This document shows positions 56,006 through 63,303 of a stretch of DNA of 64,000 nt, piece by piece. Positions within the stretch are counted from its first letter, which is position 1. Every line of letters starts with the position of its first letter. The DNA lies in contig DASPHG010000046.1 in assembly GCA_035629775.1 (NCBI GenBank), positions 1 to 64,000 of the forward strand, given 5' to 3'. Below the pieces are notes generated by a model. The model did not search any database. It was not told the origin of the DNA and saw only the letters and a program-made list of their open reading frames with translations. This DNA is from DASPHG01 sp035629775. Its GTDB lineage: Bacteria > Actinomycetota > Thermoleophilia > Solirubrobacterales > Thermoleophilaceae. The position numbers were made by a program, and so were the translations under genes.

Positions 56006-57127
56006 ATGACCCGGGTCGGGGCGGCAGTAACCGGCGACCTCTCACGGCTCGAGGAGGAGGCTGCCAAGGTCCTGCCGCCCGAGTCGCTCGCCTACATCCT
56101 CGCGGGGGCCGGGGACACCGACACCACGCGCGCCAACGCCGCGGCGTTCCGGCGCTGGAGGATCAAGCGGCGTAACGGCCGTAAGCCGGCGAAGGTCGAT
56201 CTCTCCACCACCATCCTCGGGACGCGCATGCGTGCGCCGGTCCTGTTCGCGCCGGTCGGGGTGCAGACGCTCGCGTACCCGGAAGGTGACCTCGTTACCG
56301 CCCGCGCGGCGGCCGAGGTCGGGCTGACGTACATCCACTCGACCCAGGCGTCCTTCCCGATGGAGGAGGTGGCGGAGGCCAACGGCGCCGGCTCGCGCTG
56401 GTATCAGCTCTACTGGCCCACGGATGACGATCTGGCCGTGTCGTTCCTGCGCCGTGCCAAGGCGGCCGGCTACAGCCACCTCGTCATCACGCTCGACACG
56501 ACGCTGCTTGGCTGGCGGCCGCTCGACCTCGACCGCGGCTACTCGCCCTTCCTCGAGAACAAGGGCATCGCGAACTACACGAGCGACCCGGTCTTCCGGC
56601 GTCAGCACATGCCCGTGCCGGCAGAGGTCGCCCCGTTGCCGGCCGGCATCGCGTTCGCACGTGTCTTCCAGAACCCCGGCTTGAACTGGTCACAGCTGCC
56701 GCTGATCCGCGCGAACTGGGACGGGCCGATCCTGCTCAAGGGGATTCAGAGCCCGCGCGACGCGAAGCTTGCCATCGAGCACAAGATCGACGGCATCGTC
56801 GTCTCGAACCACGGTGGCCGCCAGGTCGACGGGGCAATCGCGTCGCTCGACGCGCTCCGGCCGATCGTCAAGGCGGTCGGCGACAAGATGCCCGTTCTGT
56901 TCGACTCCGGGATCCGCACGGGCCGCGACGTATTCAAGGCGCTCGCGCTCGGCGCCGACGCGGTGCTCGTAGGCCGGCCATACATCTACGGGCTGGCGCT
57001 GGATGGGCAGACGGGCACCGAGACCGTCATGCGGACCCTCGTCGACCAGCTCGAGGAGGAGGTCCGGAAGGCCGGCCGCCGCAGTCATCGCAGTCTGGCC
57101 CCCTCCGTTCTCACCCGCGTGCGTTGA
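56006..57127 (+). CDS. FMN-dependent alpha-hydroxyacid oxidase, lactate monooxygenase-like
   Basis: A 373-residue TIM-barrel flavoenzyme that oxidises an L-2-hydroxy acid. The catalytic set is intact: Y30 (AYILAGAG), Y136 (WYQLYW), K245 (ILLKGIQ), H269 and R272 (SNHGGRQVDGA). DSGIRTGRDVFKAL and GADAVLVGRPY bind FMN phosphate. The long middle insert with DTTLLGWRPLDLD and GIANYTSDPVF is typical of the lactate 2-monooxygenase-like subfamily, so lactate or a related hydroxyacid is the likely substrate. ATG 56006 fits the fold; an in-frame GTG at 55934 is less likely. Its TGA overlaps the TTG of the next gene (TTGA), so a translationally coupled pair. Confidence 0.92.
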   Translation: MTRVGAAVTGDLSRLEEEAAKVLPPESLAYILAGAGDTDTTRANAAAFRRWRIKRRNGRKPAKVDLSTTILGTRMRAPVLFAPVGVQTLAYPEGDLVTARAAAEVGLTYIHSTQASFPMEEVAEANGAGSRWYQLYWPTDDDLAVSFLRRAKAAGYSHLVITLDTTLLGWRPLDLDRGYSPFLENKGIANYTSDPVFRRQHMPVPAEVAPLPAGIAFARVFQNPGLNWSQLPLIRANWDGPILLKGIQSPRDAKLAIEHKIDGIVVSNHGGRQVDGAIASLDALRPIVKAVGDKMPVLFDSGIRTGRDVFKALALGADAVLVGRPYIYGLALDGQTGTETVMRTLVDQLEEEVRKAGRRSHRSLAPSVLTRVR

Positions 57128-58335
57128 CCGGCAGGCGCGACATTTCCGAGACCACTCGTCGCCAGTTCCTCGAGGCGGCCGGCATAGCCACCGCCGCGAC
57201 CGTCCTCGCGCCGACCGCGCTCGCCACGGGCCAGGCAGTGCCCGCCGTCTCGTCGCTGGCCCCGGAGTCGCCCCTCCCGGTCGGGCCGGGGTCCGACTAC
57301 GTCGGCTACCAGTCCGAAATCTACCTCCGCGGAATGACCACGGGTGAGACGCCGATCTTCACCACCAATCTGTCCGACCTCGAGGACGCCGCCGCGGAGG
57401 TACTGTCCGAGGCCGCGCGCCGCGACCTGCTCGCGTGGGCGGGTGGCGCCGCCGCCGTGCGCGCGAACGCGCGAGCGCTGCGGGCGTGGCGGATCGTCCC
57501 GCGCATGTTCATCGACCGTGCCGACCGCGACCTCGGCGTGACCGTGCTCGGCGCCACGATGCCAGCCCCGGTCATCCTCGGCCCGGTCGGGGGCCAGACC
57601 ATGGCGCACCCCGACGGCGAGGTCGCGACCGCCCGGGCGGCGGCGGGCCTCGAGCTCACATACGTCCACTCGTCGCTTGCGAGCAAGTCGCTCGAGGAGG
57701 TCACCGTGGCCGCGCCGAACGGCCCGCGCTGGTTCGGACTCGATTGGCCGGGCTCGGAGGGCCCGGACCCCGGGCTACTCACCCGCGCGCGGGCCGCGGG
57801 CTGCACCCACCTCGTGCTCTCGCCCCCGCGGCCCGGCGAGGGCTGGGCGGCGCTCGCGGCGATCCGCCAGGCCTGGGACGGGCCGATTGTCCTCGGCGGC
57901 ATCCAGAACGTGAAGGACGCGCGGATGGCGGTCAAGCGTGGCCTCGACGGCATCGTCGTCTCGAATGAACGCGGACGCCGCGGTCCCGGCGTCGCCGGGA
58001 CGATCCACGCTCTGCCACGAATCGCGGACGCGGTCGGCGGCAAGGTCCCCGTTCTGTTCGGCGCGGGTGCCCGCACCGGCACCGATGTCTTCCGCGCTCT
58101 CTCCCTGGGGGCCGAGGCCATCGTCATCGGCCGCCCGTACCTGCACGGTCTCGCGCTCGGCGGGGAGGAGGGTGTCACGCACATGCTCCGCACGCTCTTG
58201 GCCGAGCTCGACATCACGATCGCCATCGCCGGGCCCGCGGACTGGCGCGCTCTCGACCCGAGCGCACTGGTCCGGTATCGGAAGCTGCGCGCGACCCGCC
58301 CGCCGGCGCGCGGTGCGCCGAGCTCCACGGGTTGA
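57124..58335 (+). CDS. Tat-exported, catalytically dead homologue of the FMN oxidase
   Basis: A 403-residue paralogue of the gene before it, with the frame intact. It adds an N-terminal twin-arginine signal (TRRQFLEAAG then a hydrophobic helix to an Ala-rich end near 38). It keeps the barrel (PAPVILGPVGGQTMAHPDG, FGAGARTGTDVFRAL, EAIVIGRPYLHG), so FMN could still bind. But the four catalytic positions are replaced: Tyr30 by Asp101, Tyr136 by Asp207, Lys245 by Gly258, His269 by Glu282. Only the Arg remains. About 60 residues of the substrate loop are missing. Tat export suits a protein folded with cofactor. It may be a flavin-binding or regulatory protein outside. TTG 57124 start. Confidence 0.88.
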   Translation: MTGRRDISETTRRQFLEAAGIATAATVLAPTALATGQAVPAVSSLAPESPLPVGPGSDYVGYQSEIYLRGMTTGETPIFTTNLSDLEDAAAEVLSEAARRDLLAWAGGAAAVRANARALRAWRIVPRMFIDRADRDLGVTVLGATMPAPVILGPVGGQTMAHPDGEVATARAAAGLELTYVHSSLASKSLEEVTVAAPNGPRWFGLDWPGSEGPDPGLLTRARAAGCTHLVLSPPRPGEGWAALAAIRQAWDGPIVLGGIQNVKDARMAVKRGLDGIVVSNERGRRGPGVAGTIHALPRIADAVGGKVPVLFGAGARTGTDVFRALSLGAEAIVIGRPYLHGLALGGEEGVTHMLRTLLAELDITIAIAGPADWRALDPSALVRYRKLRATRPPARGAPSSTG

Positions 58336-58368
58336 AGAGCGACCGACGCGGCCGGCGAATCCCTCATG

Positions 58369-58397
58369 GGCGTGGCTGATCTCGAACCAGCCACGCC
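58369..58397. terminator. perfect 10-bp hairpin after the FMN pair
   Basis: GGCGTGGCTG (58369-58378) pairs with CAGCCACGCC (58388-58397) around 9 nt, in the 121-bp gap between the FMN gene and the convergent tRNA. No T-run. Possible bidirectional terminator. Confidence 0.45.
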
Positions 58398-58456
58398 TCC
58401 ACGCCACTGCCGCGCGTCCGTCCAGTGCGAGCCGCGCCTACGCGTCGGTGTCCGTA

Positions 58457-58529
58457 TGGAGCTAGTCGGACTCGAACCGACGACCTCCTGGGTGCGATCC
58501 AGGCGCTCTTCCAGCTGAGCTATAGCCCC
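58457..58529 (-). tRNA. tRNA-Ala (anticodon CGC)
   Basis: A 73-nt cloverleaf on the minus strand. The acceptor stem GGGGCTA / TAGCTCC contains the G3:U70 pair that marks alanine tRNA. The D arm begins AGCTCAGCTGG, the anticodon arm is CCTGG-ATCGCAC-CCAGG with CGC at 34-36, and the T arm has GGTTCGAGTCC. The CCA end is not encoded (the discriminator A is followed by TAC), so it must be added. Reads GCG codons, which are abundant in this DNA. Confidence 0.95.
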
Positions 58530-58557
58530 GAGCAGGTGCCATGGTAGAGGTACCGCC

Positions 58558-59007
58558 ATGGCTCGACCAGCCAGGTTGATCGGGATAAATCACGTCGCCC
58601 TCGAGGTGGGGAACGTGGAGGAGGCGCTCGCCTTCTACGGCCGCCTGTTCGAGTTCGAGCTGCGCGGGCGCGTGGCCGGGATGGCGTTCGTCGACATGGG
58701 CGACCAGTTCCTCGCCCTGTCGGAGGGGCGCGAGCAGCCGCGCGACGACGGGCGCCATTTCGGGCTCGTGGTCGACGACCTGGCGGCCGCACGGGCGGCG
58801 TTGGCGCAGGAGGGCATCGAGACGATCGAGACGGGCGGGGGCAGCGGATTCGACTTCTACGACCCGTGGGGGAACCGGGTCGAGCTGGTCGAATACGGAC
58901 AGATCCAGTTCGAGCGAACCGAAGGGGTCAAGCGCCGCCTCGGGATTGAGCAGCTCGACAAGTCCGATGCGGCGCGCAGGGAGATCGAGGAACGGGGCCT
59001 GGCATGA
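58558..59007 (+). CDS. VOC (glyoxalase/bleomycin resistance) superfamily protein
   Basis: A 149-residue protein with paired beta-alpha-beta-beta-beta units. INHVALEVGNVEEALAFYGRLFEFELRGR carries a metal His (H12). RHFGLVVDDLAAARAALAQEG and FYDPWGNRVELVEYGQ carry a second His and the Glu. So a metal centre is likely. Known relatives include lactoylglutathione lyase and dioxygenases; with short length and no other clue the substrate is open. The C-terminal 35 residues are an added basic-acidic helix (GVKRRLGIEQLDKSDAARR). ATG 58558 lies 29 bp from the tRNA. Its TGA overlaps the ATG of the GGDEF gene. Confidence 0.88.
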   Translation: MARPARLIGINHVALEVGNVEEALAFYGRLFEFELRGRVAGMAFVDMGDQFLALSEGREQPRDDGRHFGLVVDDLAAARAALAQEGIETIETGGGSGFDFYDPWGNRVELVEYGQIQFERTEGVKRRLGIEQLDKSDAARREIEERGLA

Positions 59008-60911
59008 GCTTCCGCGGCCGCCTGCTGCTCTTTTTCACCAGCATCGTGGTCATCCCGATGATCGCGGTCGCGCTTGTGCTCTTCAGCCTGACCGAGGACG
59101 CGGAGCACGGCAAGGTCGACGCGCGGCTGGCGGGCGGTCTGCGGACGACGCTTTCGTTCTACGACGAGGCGCGCGAGAGCGCGCGGGAGCCCCTCGCCGG
59201 CATCGCCCGTGATGACGAGCTGACCGCCGCCCTGACGACAGGCGACGACGATGCGATCGAGGCGCGTGTGAGCGCGCTGGGCGCGCTCGAGCCGGATGTC
59301 ACGGCGATCGCCTACTACGGGCCCGAGGGCCGGCTCGAGGCGAGCGCCGGCCGTATCCCGGTGGCCGCGGCGACGGCCGCCCCGACCACTTCGGCCGGGA
59401 GGCGGCTGGGCACGCTCGCGGCGTCGGTCACGACGGGGCGCGAACTTGCGGAGCGCAGCGCGGGGTTCACGGGGCTCGACGTGCGCATCCTTCGCCGCGA
59501 CCGCGTCCTCGCGACCACCATCCCCGGGGCGCGCAGCCCCGATGCCGATTCCGGTGACGTGACGTTGGCCGGCGAGGACTACCGCGCGCGCGGGCAGGAC
59601 ATCCGCGAGGGCGCCGGGCCGCCGACGCGCGTGCACGTGCTCGAGGACGCCAGCGCGATGTCGAACGCGATCGCCGAGAGCCGGCTTTTGATCGGCCTGA
59701 TCATGGCGGGGTTCCTCGTGCTGTCGCTCTTGTCGTCGGTCTTCGTCGTGCGCGCGCTGCAGCGGCAGGTGGCGAACTTCCTCGAGGCCGCCAGGCGCCT
59801 GGGCGGCGGCGATTTCGATGAGCGCGTCCCGGTCGAGGGCGACGACGAGTTCGCGGCGCTCGGCCAGCAGTTCAACACCATGGCGGAGCAGCTCGAGACG
59901 CACATCGAGGAGATCGAACGCAAGCGGCGCGAGCTCGAGGACGCGATCCGGCGGATCGGCGAGGCGTTCGGCACCGGTCTCGACCGCCAGGGTGTCGTGG
60001 ACCTGGCGGTGCGCACCGCGATCGAGGCGTGCGACGCGCACGGGGGTCGCCTGCTCCCGGTCGACCCGCGCGAGCTGGACGAGGTGCGGCTGGCGGACGA
60101 CCCGGGGCTCGTCGCGGCGCTGGAGGCCGCTGAGCGCGAGGTGTTCGCCGACCGTGGCCGGCCTGACCCTGCGCACGCCCTCGTCGACGGCGTCCATGCC
60201 CTCGCCGTGCCCCTGACCGCGCACCACGAGAAGGAGGGTCCGGGTGACACGATCGCCGCGATTTCGATCGCGCGCCGCGGCACGGACTTCACGACGGAGC
60301 AGCGCGAGCTGCTCGCCTATCTGGTCAGCCAGACCAACGTCTCGCTCGAGAACGCGGACCTCCACCGCCGGATCGCCCGCCAGGCGATCACCGACGAGCT
60401 GACCGGGCTCTCGAACGTGCGGCACTTCCACGAGCTGCTGGACCAGGAGATCGAGCGCGCGCAGCGCTTCAGCAACCCGATCGGGCTCGTGATGGTCGAC
60501 ATCGACAACTTCAAGGGCGTGAACGACGCCTACGGCCATCCCCAGGGCGACCTGGTGCTGAAAGAGGTGGCACGCGTCCTGCGGGAGCAGTCGCGCGACA
60601 TCGACTTTCCGGCCCGCTACGGCGGCGAGGAGATGTCGGTGATCCTGCCGCAGACCGACATCGGCGGCGCGGCGATGCTCGCCGAACGTATGCGCGAGGC
60701 GATCGAGCAGCTCAGGGTGCGGCGCCTCGACGGCGACGGCGTGCTGGCGCTGACGGCCAGCTTCGGCGTGGCATCGCTACCGGGGGCAGCGGTGAGCAAG
60801 CGCACGCTCATCCAGGTCGCGGACGAGGCCCTCTACCGCGCCAAGCGTGGCGGGAAGAACCGCGTGGAGCGGGCCGAGGCCGCACCGGAAGCCAGCCCGG
60901 GCTCTCGCTAG
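59004..60911 (+). CDS. membrane diguanylate cyclase (sensor-HAMP-GAF-GGDEF)
   Basis: A 635-residue signal protein. Membrane helix 1 (about 7-29) is followed by an outer sensor domain of about 195 residues, membrane helix 2 (228-250), a HAMP linker (RRLGGGDFDERVPVEGDDEF, NTMAEQL), a short coiled coil and a GAF domain. The GGDEF domain has the active-site RYGGEEMS (GGEE at 540-543) and an inhibitory-site RxxD (R531, D534). The motif is intact, so it should make c-di-GMP and be inhibited by it. Signal for the outer domain unknown. ATG overlaps the VOC gene stop by 4 bases. Confidence 0.94.
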   Translation: MSFRGRLLLFFTSIVVIPMIAVALVLFSLTEDAEHGKVDARLAGGLRTTLSFYDEARESAREPLAGIARDDELTAALTTGDDDAIEARVSALGALEPDVTAIAYYGPEGRLEASAGRIPVAAATAAPTTSAGRRLGTLAASVTTGRELAERSAGFTGLDVRILRRDRVLATTIPGARSPDADSGDVTLAGEDYRARGQDIREGAGPPTRVHVLEDASAMSNAIAESRLLIGLIMAGFLVLSLLSSVFVVRALQRQVANFLEAARRLGGGDFDERVPVEGDDEFAALGQQFNTMAEQLETHIEEIERKRRELEDAIRRIGEAFGTGLDRQGVVDLAVRTAIEACDAHGGRLLPVDPRELDEVRLADDPGLVAALEAAEREVFADRGRPDPAHALVDGVHALAVPLTAHHEKEGPGDTIAAISIARRGTDFTTEQRELLAYLVSQTNVSLENADLHRRIARQAITDELTGLSNVRHFHELLDQEIERAQRFSNPIGLVMVDIDNFKGVNDAYGHPQGDLVLKEVARVLREQSRDIDFPARYGGEEMSVILPQTDIGGAAMLAERMREAIEQLRVRRLDGDGVLALTASFGVASLPGAAVSKRTLIQVADEALYRAKRGGKNRVERAEAAPEASPGSR

Positions 60912-60914
60912 GCT
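60909..60914 (+). promoter_or_regulatory. -10-like TAGGCT overlapping a stop codon
   Basis: TAGGCT starts with the TAG that ends the GGDEF gene and lies 8 nt before ATG 60923. Confidence 0.35.
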
Positions 60915-60922
60915 TTCCGCCG

Positions 60923-61462
60923 ATGGGCCTGCTGGACGACGCGATCCGCGAGCACCTCGACCTCAAGCGCCAGCACGGCGCTGCGGAGGAGGATCTCCGC
61001 CGACAGGAGACGGAGGCGCTCGGGCCCGCCCGGCGCGACTTCACCGCACCGGCCGACGCGGAGGCCGAGGCCGATCCCGCTCCGGCGGCCGAGACCGCGG
61101 TCGCGCCCGAACCGGTCGCCGAGCCCACGGGGTGGCTCGACGACGAGCCCGGCACCCGCCCGTTCGAGGCCGAGCCGGTCTCGGAGCAGCCGCTGCCGTC
61201 CACGGAGCTCGTCCCGCCGGCCCAGGACGAGCCGGCCCGCCGCGCGAGCGCGACGACGGACCTTCCCACCCAGGACTTCCCCGCGATCGAGCCCGAACCC
61301 GCCGCCGAGCGCGACGTCACGGTCGACAGCGATGCTGAGCCGATGGACGAGGACGACGAGGACGTGCTCGAGGAGACCCCGGACTTCCTGCAGGACACGC
61401 CGGAGCACGACCGGCTCTGGTTCGAGCAAAAGCCGCCCCGGGACTTCGATTTCGACGGCTGA
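60923..61462 (+). CDS. acidic, largely disordered protein, unknown function
   Basis: A 179-residue protein. MGLLDDAIREHLDLKRQHG forms an amphipathic N-terminal helix. The rest is highly acidic, rich in Pro, Ala and Glu (AEADPAPAAETAVAPEP, MDEDDEDVLEETPDFLQ), with no transmembrane part. A conserved DRLWFEQKPPRDFDFDG at the end recurs in many actinobacteria, as does the N-terminal helix. Function is unknown; the two ends probably dock a partner. Starts at ATG 60923. The gene ends 176 bp before the convergent gdhA with a strong hairpin between. Confidence 0.7.
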   Translation: MGLLDDAIREHLDLKRQHGAAEEDLRRQETEALGPARRDFTAPADAEAEADPAPAAETAVAPEPVAEPTGWLDDEPGTRPFEAEPVSEQPLPSTELVPPAQDEPARRASATTDLPTQDFPAIEPEPAAERDVTVDSDAEPMDEDDEDVLEETPDFLQDTPEHDRLWFEQKPPRDFDFDG

Positions 61463-61576
61463 CCCCGTCTGGACATTCGTCCACAGACCGCAGCCTCGTT
61501 TGCAGCATTTCAGTCGTCAGGTCGAGATCTTTCCCGACGGCCATGGAGGGTTCCGTCACAGGAGCGGCAGGATGCC

Positions 61577-61636
61577 GCGACGACAAGTCAAGCGGGGTCG
61601 TGGGGTGGGCCGCGACCCCGCTGCTTGTCCTGTCGC
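61577..61636. terminator. long interrupted hairpin after gdhA
   Basis: AGCGGGGTCG (61591-61600) pairs with CGACCCCGCT (61613-61622); further out GACAAG/CTTGTC and GCGAC/GTCGC pair, interrupted by 1-3 nt bulges. It starts 2 nt past the gdhA stop at 61639 and stands between convergent genes, so it probably terminates at least gdhA. Confidence 0.65.
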
Positions 61637-61638
61637 GA

Positions 61639-62985
61639 CTAGCCGCTCGACGACGGAACGCGTGTGTCGCTCAGGTACCCGCGCATGCGGGCCGCCTCTA
61701 GGACCCGCTCGATTCCCACGCAGTACGACGCGACCCGCATCGACACGTCGTCTTCCTTCGCGCGGTCACGGACGGTCTCGTAGGCCGTGCGCATGATGTC
61801 GCGCAGCGCCTGATTGACCGCGTCCTCGTTCCAGCGGAAGTACTGGAGGTTCTGCACCCACTCGAAGTAGGACACGACGACGCCGCCGGCGTTCGCCATC
61901 ACGTCCGGGACGATGAAGACGCCCTTGTCGGTGAGGATCTCGTCCGCCGCGGGCGTGGTCGGGCTGTTCGCACCCTCGACGATCATCCGGCAGTCGATCT
62001 GCTCCGCGTTCCCCTTGTGGATCATCCCACCGAGCGCCGCGGGAACGAGGACGTCACAGGGGGTGGCGATCAGCTCATCCGCGTCCACCACCTCGCCGTG
62101 CTCGTAATCCACGACCGAGCCGCCCTCGCGGACGTGCCGCTGTAGGTCATCCGGGTCGATGCCGTCGTCGTTGCGGATCGCGCCGTCCACCGCCGATACC
62201 GCCACCAGCTCGCAGCCCAGCTCGACGGCGAGGCGGGCCGCCCAGGACCCGACGTTGCCGAACCCCTGCACCGCGAGCCGCGCGCCCTTCAGCTTCACGC
62301 CGGCGTCCTTCGCCGCGTGCTCGAGCATGTACACCAGCCCGCGACCGGTGGCCGCCTCGCGGCCGAAGGAGCCCTGGAGGGCGATCGGCTTGCCCGTGAC
62401 GATCGCGGGCGTGTGGCCGTGGAGCTTGCCGTACTCGTCCATCAGCCAGGCCATCGTCTGCGCGTCGGTGCCGACGTCGGGCGCCGGGATGTCGCGCGTG
62501 GGGCCGAGCACCTTCTCGACCTTGTCCATGAAGGAGCGCGCGATCTTCTCGACCTCGCTGCGCTCGAGCTCGCGCGGGTCGCAGTTCACGCCACCCTTCG
62601 CGCCGCCGAACGGGATGTTCACGATCGCGGTCTTCCAGGTCATGAGCGACGCGAGCGCGCGCACCTCGTCGAGGTCGACGTCGGGGTGGAAGCGGATCCC
62701 GCCCTTGTAGGGGCCGCGCGCGCCGTTGTGCTGGACGCGGTAGCCGGAGAAGACGTGCGTCTTGCCGTCGGTGAGCGTGACCGGCACCTGCACCTGAACC
62801 TCGCGGTAGGAGGAGCTCAGGACGGCGCGAACGTCCTCCGGGACGTCGAGCCGGTCCGCGGCACGCGTGAACCAGTGCGAGACGATCTCGAAGTCGGAGA
62901 CCTCGGCCCGCCGCGAGCCGGTGTCCTTCTCGGTCTCCTCGGCGCGGTTCTGCTCGCGCGGTGACTTGTCGGCCTCGTCGTCCAT
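61639..62985 (-). CDS. gdhA: glutamate dehydrogenase
   Basis: A 448-residue enzyme (Glu/Leu/Phe/Val dehydrogenase family) interconverting glutamate with 2-oxoglutarate and ammonia. Motifs: GARGPYKGGIRFHP and PFGGAKGGVNCDP with catalytic Lys residues, RDIPAPDVGTDAQTMAW with the catalytic Asp, VQGFGNVGSWAA for the nucleotide and EGANSPTTPAADEIL at the C-terminus. The length and GGAKGG type are those of NAD- or dual-specific hexamers. A charged extension of about 28 residues (DEADKSPREQNRAEETEKD) precedes the fold, longer than usual. ATG 62985. With ald it gives the cell two routes of ammonia assimilation or release. Confidence 0.95.
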   Translation of the reverse strand: MDDEADKSPREQNRAEETEKDTGSRRAEVSDFEIVSHWFTRAADRLDVPEDVRAVLSSSYREVQVQVPVTLTDGKTHVFSGYRVQHNGARGPYKGGIRFHPDVDLDEVRALASLMTWKTAIVNIPFGGAKGGVNCDPRELERSEVEKIARSFMDKVEKVLGPTRDIPAPDVGTDAQTMAWLMDEYGKLHGHTPAIVTGKPIALQGSFGREAATGRGLVYMLEHAAKDAGVKLKGARLAVQGFGNVGSWAARLAVELGCELVAVSAVDGAIRNDDGIDPDDLQRHVREGGSVVDYEHGEVVDADELIATPCDVLVPAALGGMIHKGNAEQIDCRMIVEGANSPTTPAADEILTDKGVFIVPDVMANAGGVVVSYFEWVQNLQYFRWNEDAVNQALRDIMRTAYETVRDRAKEDDVSMRVASYCVGIERVLEAARMRGYLSDTRVPSSSG

Positions 62986-63043
62986 CTCTCCTCCTCAGGA
63001 TCCTCTCAGGCCCGTACCCCCGGCATCTACCCTTAATGCCTGC

Positions 63044-63116
63044 GGGGCCATAGCTCAGTTGGAAGAGCGCCTCCCTTGCACGGAGGAGGTCGCCGGTTCG
63101 AGCCCGGCTGGCTCCA
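63044..63116 (+). tRNA. tRNA-Ala (anticodon TGC)
   Basis: A 73-nt cloverleaf on the plus strand. The acceptor stem GGGGCCA / TGGCTCC has the G3:U70 alanine mark. The D arm is AGCTCAGTTGG, the anticodon arm CCTCC-CTTGCAC-GGAGG with TGC at 34-36, and the T arm CCGGTTCGAGCCCGG. CCA is not encoded. It reads GCA and related codons by wobble. The other Ala tRNA is 4.5 kb away on the opposite strand. Confidence 0.96.
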
Positions 63117-63123
63117 TTCGCTC

Positions 63124-63303
63124 CTACTCATCCGGCGGCGTCGTCAACGCTCCCAGCACTCCGAAGCCGAGCAGCGCGAGCACGATCATCGATAGCACCA
63201 CCAGCACGTCCACGCCGTGCTCGACCGCCACGCGCACCGTGAGGAACGCGAGCAGGCCGATCAGGGCGAGCGCGCTTGCCAGGACTGCGTTGCGCGCGGT
63301 CAA
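63124..63303 (-). CDS. small membrane protein, unknown function
   Basis: A 59-residue protein: a short basic start (LTARNAVL), a first helix (ASALALIGLLAFLTVRVAV), a charged turn HGVDV and a second helix (LVVLSMIVLALLGFGVLGAL), ending TTPPDE. TTG 63303 overlaps the TGA of the rhomboid gene by 4 nt (TTGA), so it is read from the same mRNA. No family known; two-helix proteins beside rhomboids are common in actinobacteria, without known roles. Evidence is composition and coupling rather than homology. Confidence 0.6.
   Translation of the reverse strand: MTARNAVLASALALIGLLAFLTVRVAVEHGVDVLVVLSMIVLALLGFGVLGALTTPPDE

Noticed and set aside
57124..58335. Second FMN gene as a pseudogene
   Set aside because: The frame is intact over 403 codons with a proper Tat signal, FMN-binding motifs kept and translational coupling; the loss is confined to catalytic sites.
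58369..58397. A tRNA fragment or attachment site (the rc contains GGTTCGAGA, like a T loop)
   Set aside because: No acceptor, D or anticodon arms fit; it is better explained as a hairpin between convergent genes, and no integrase is near the tRNA-Ala gene.
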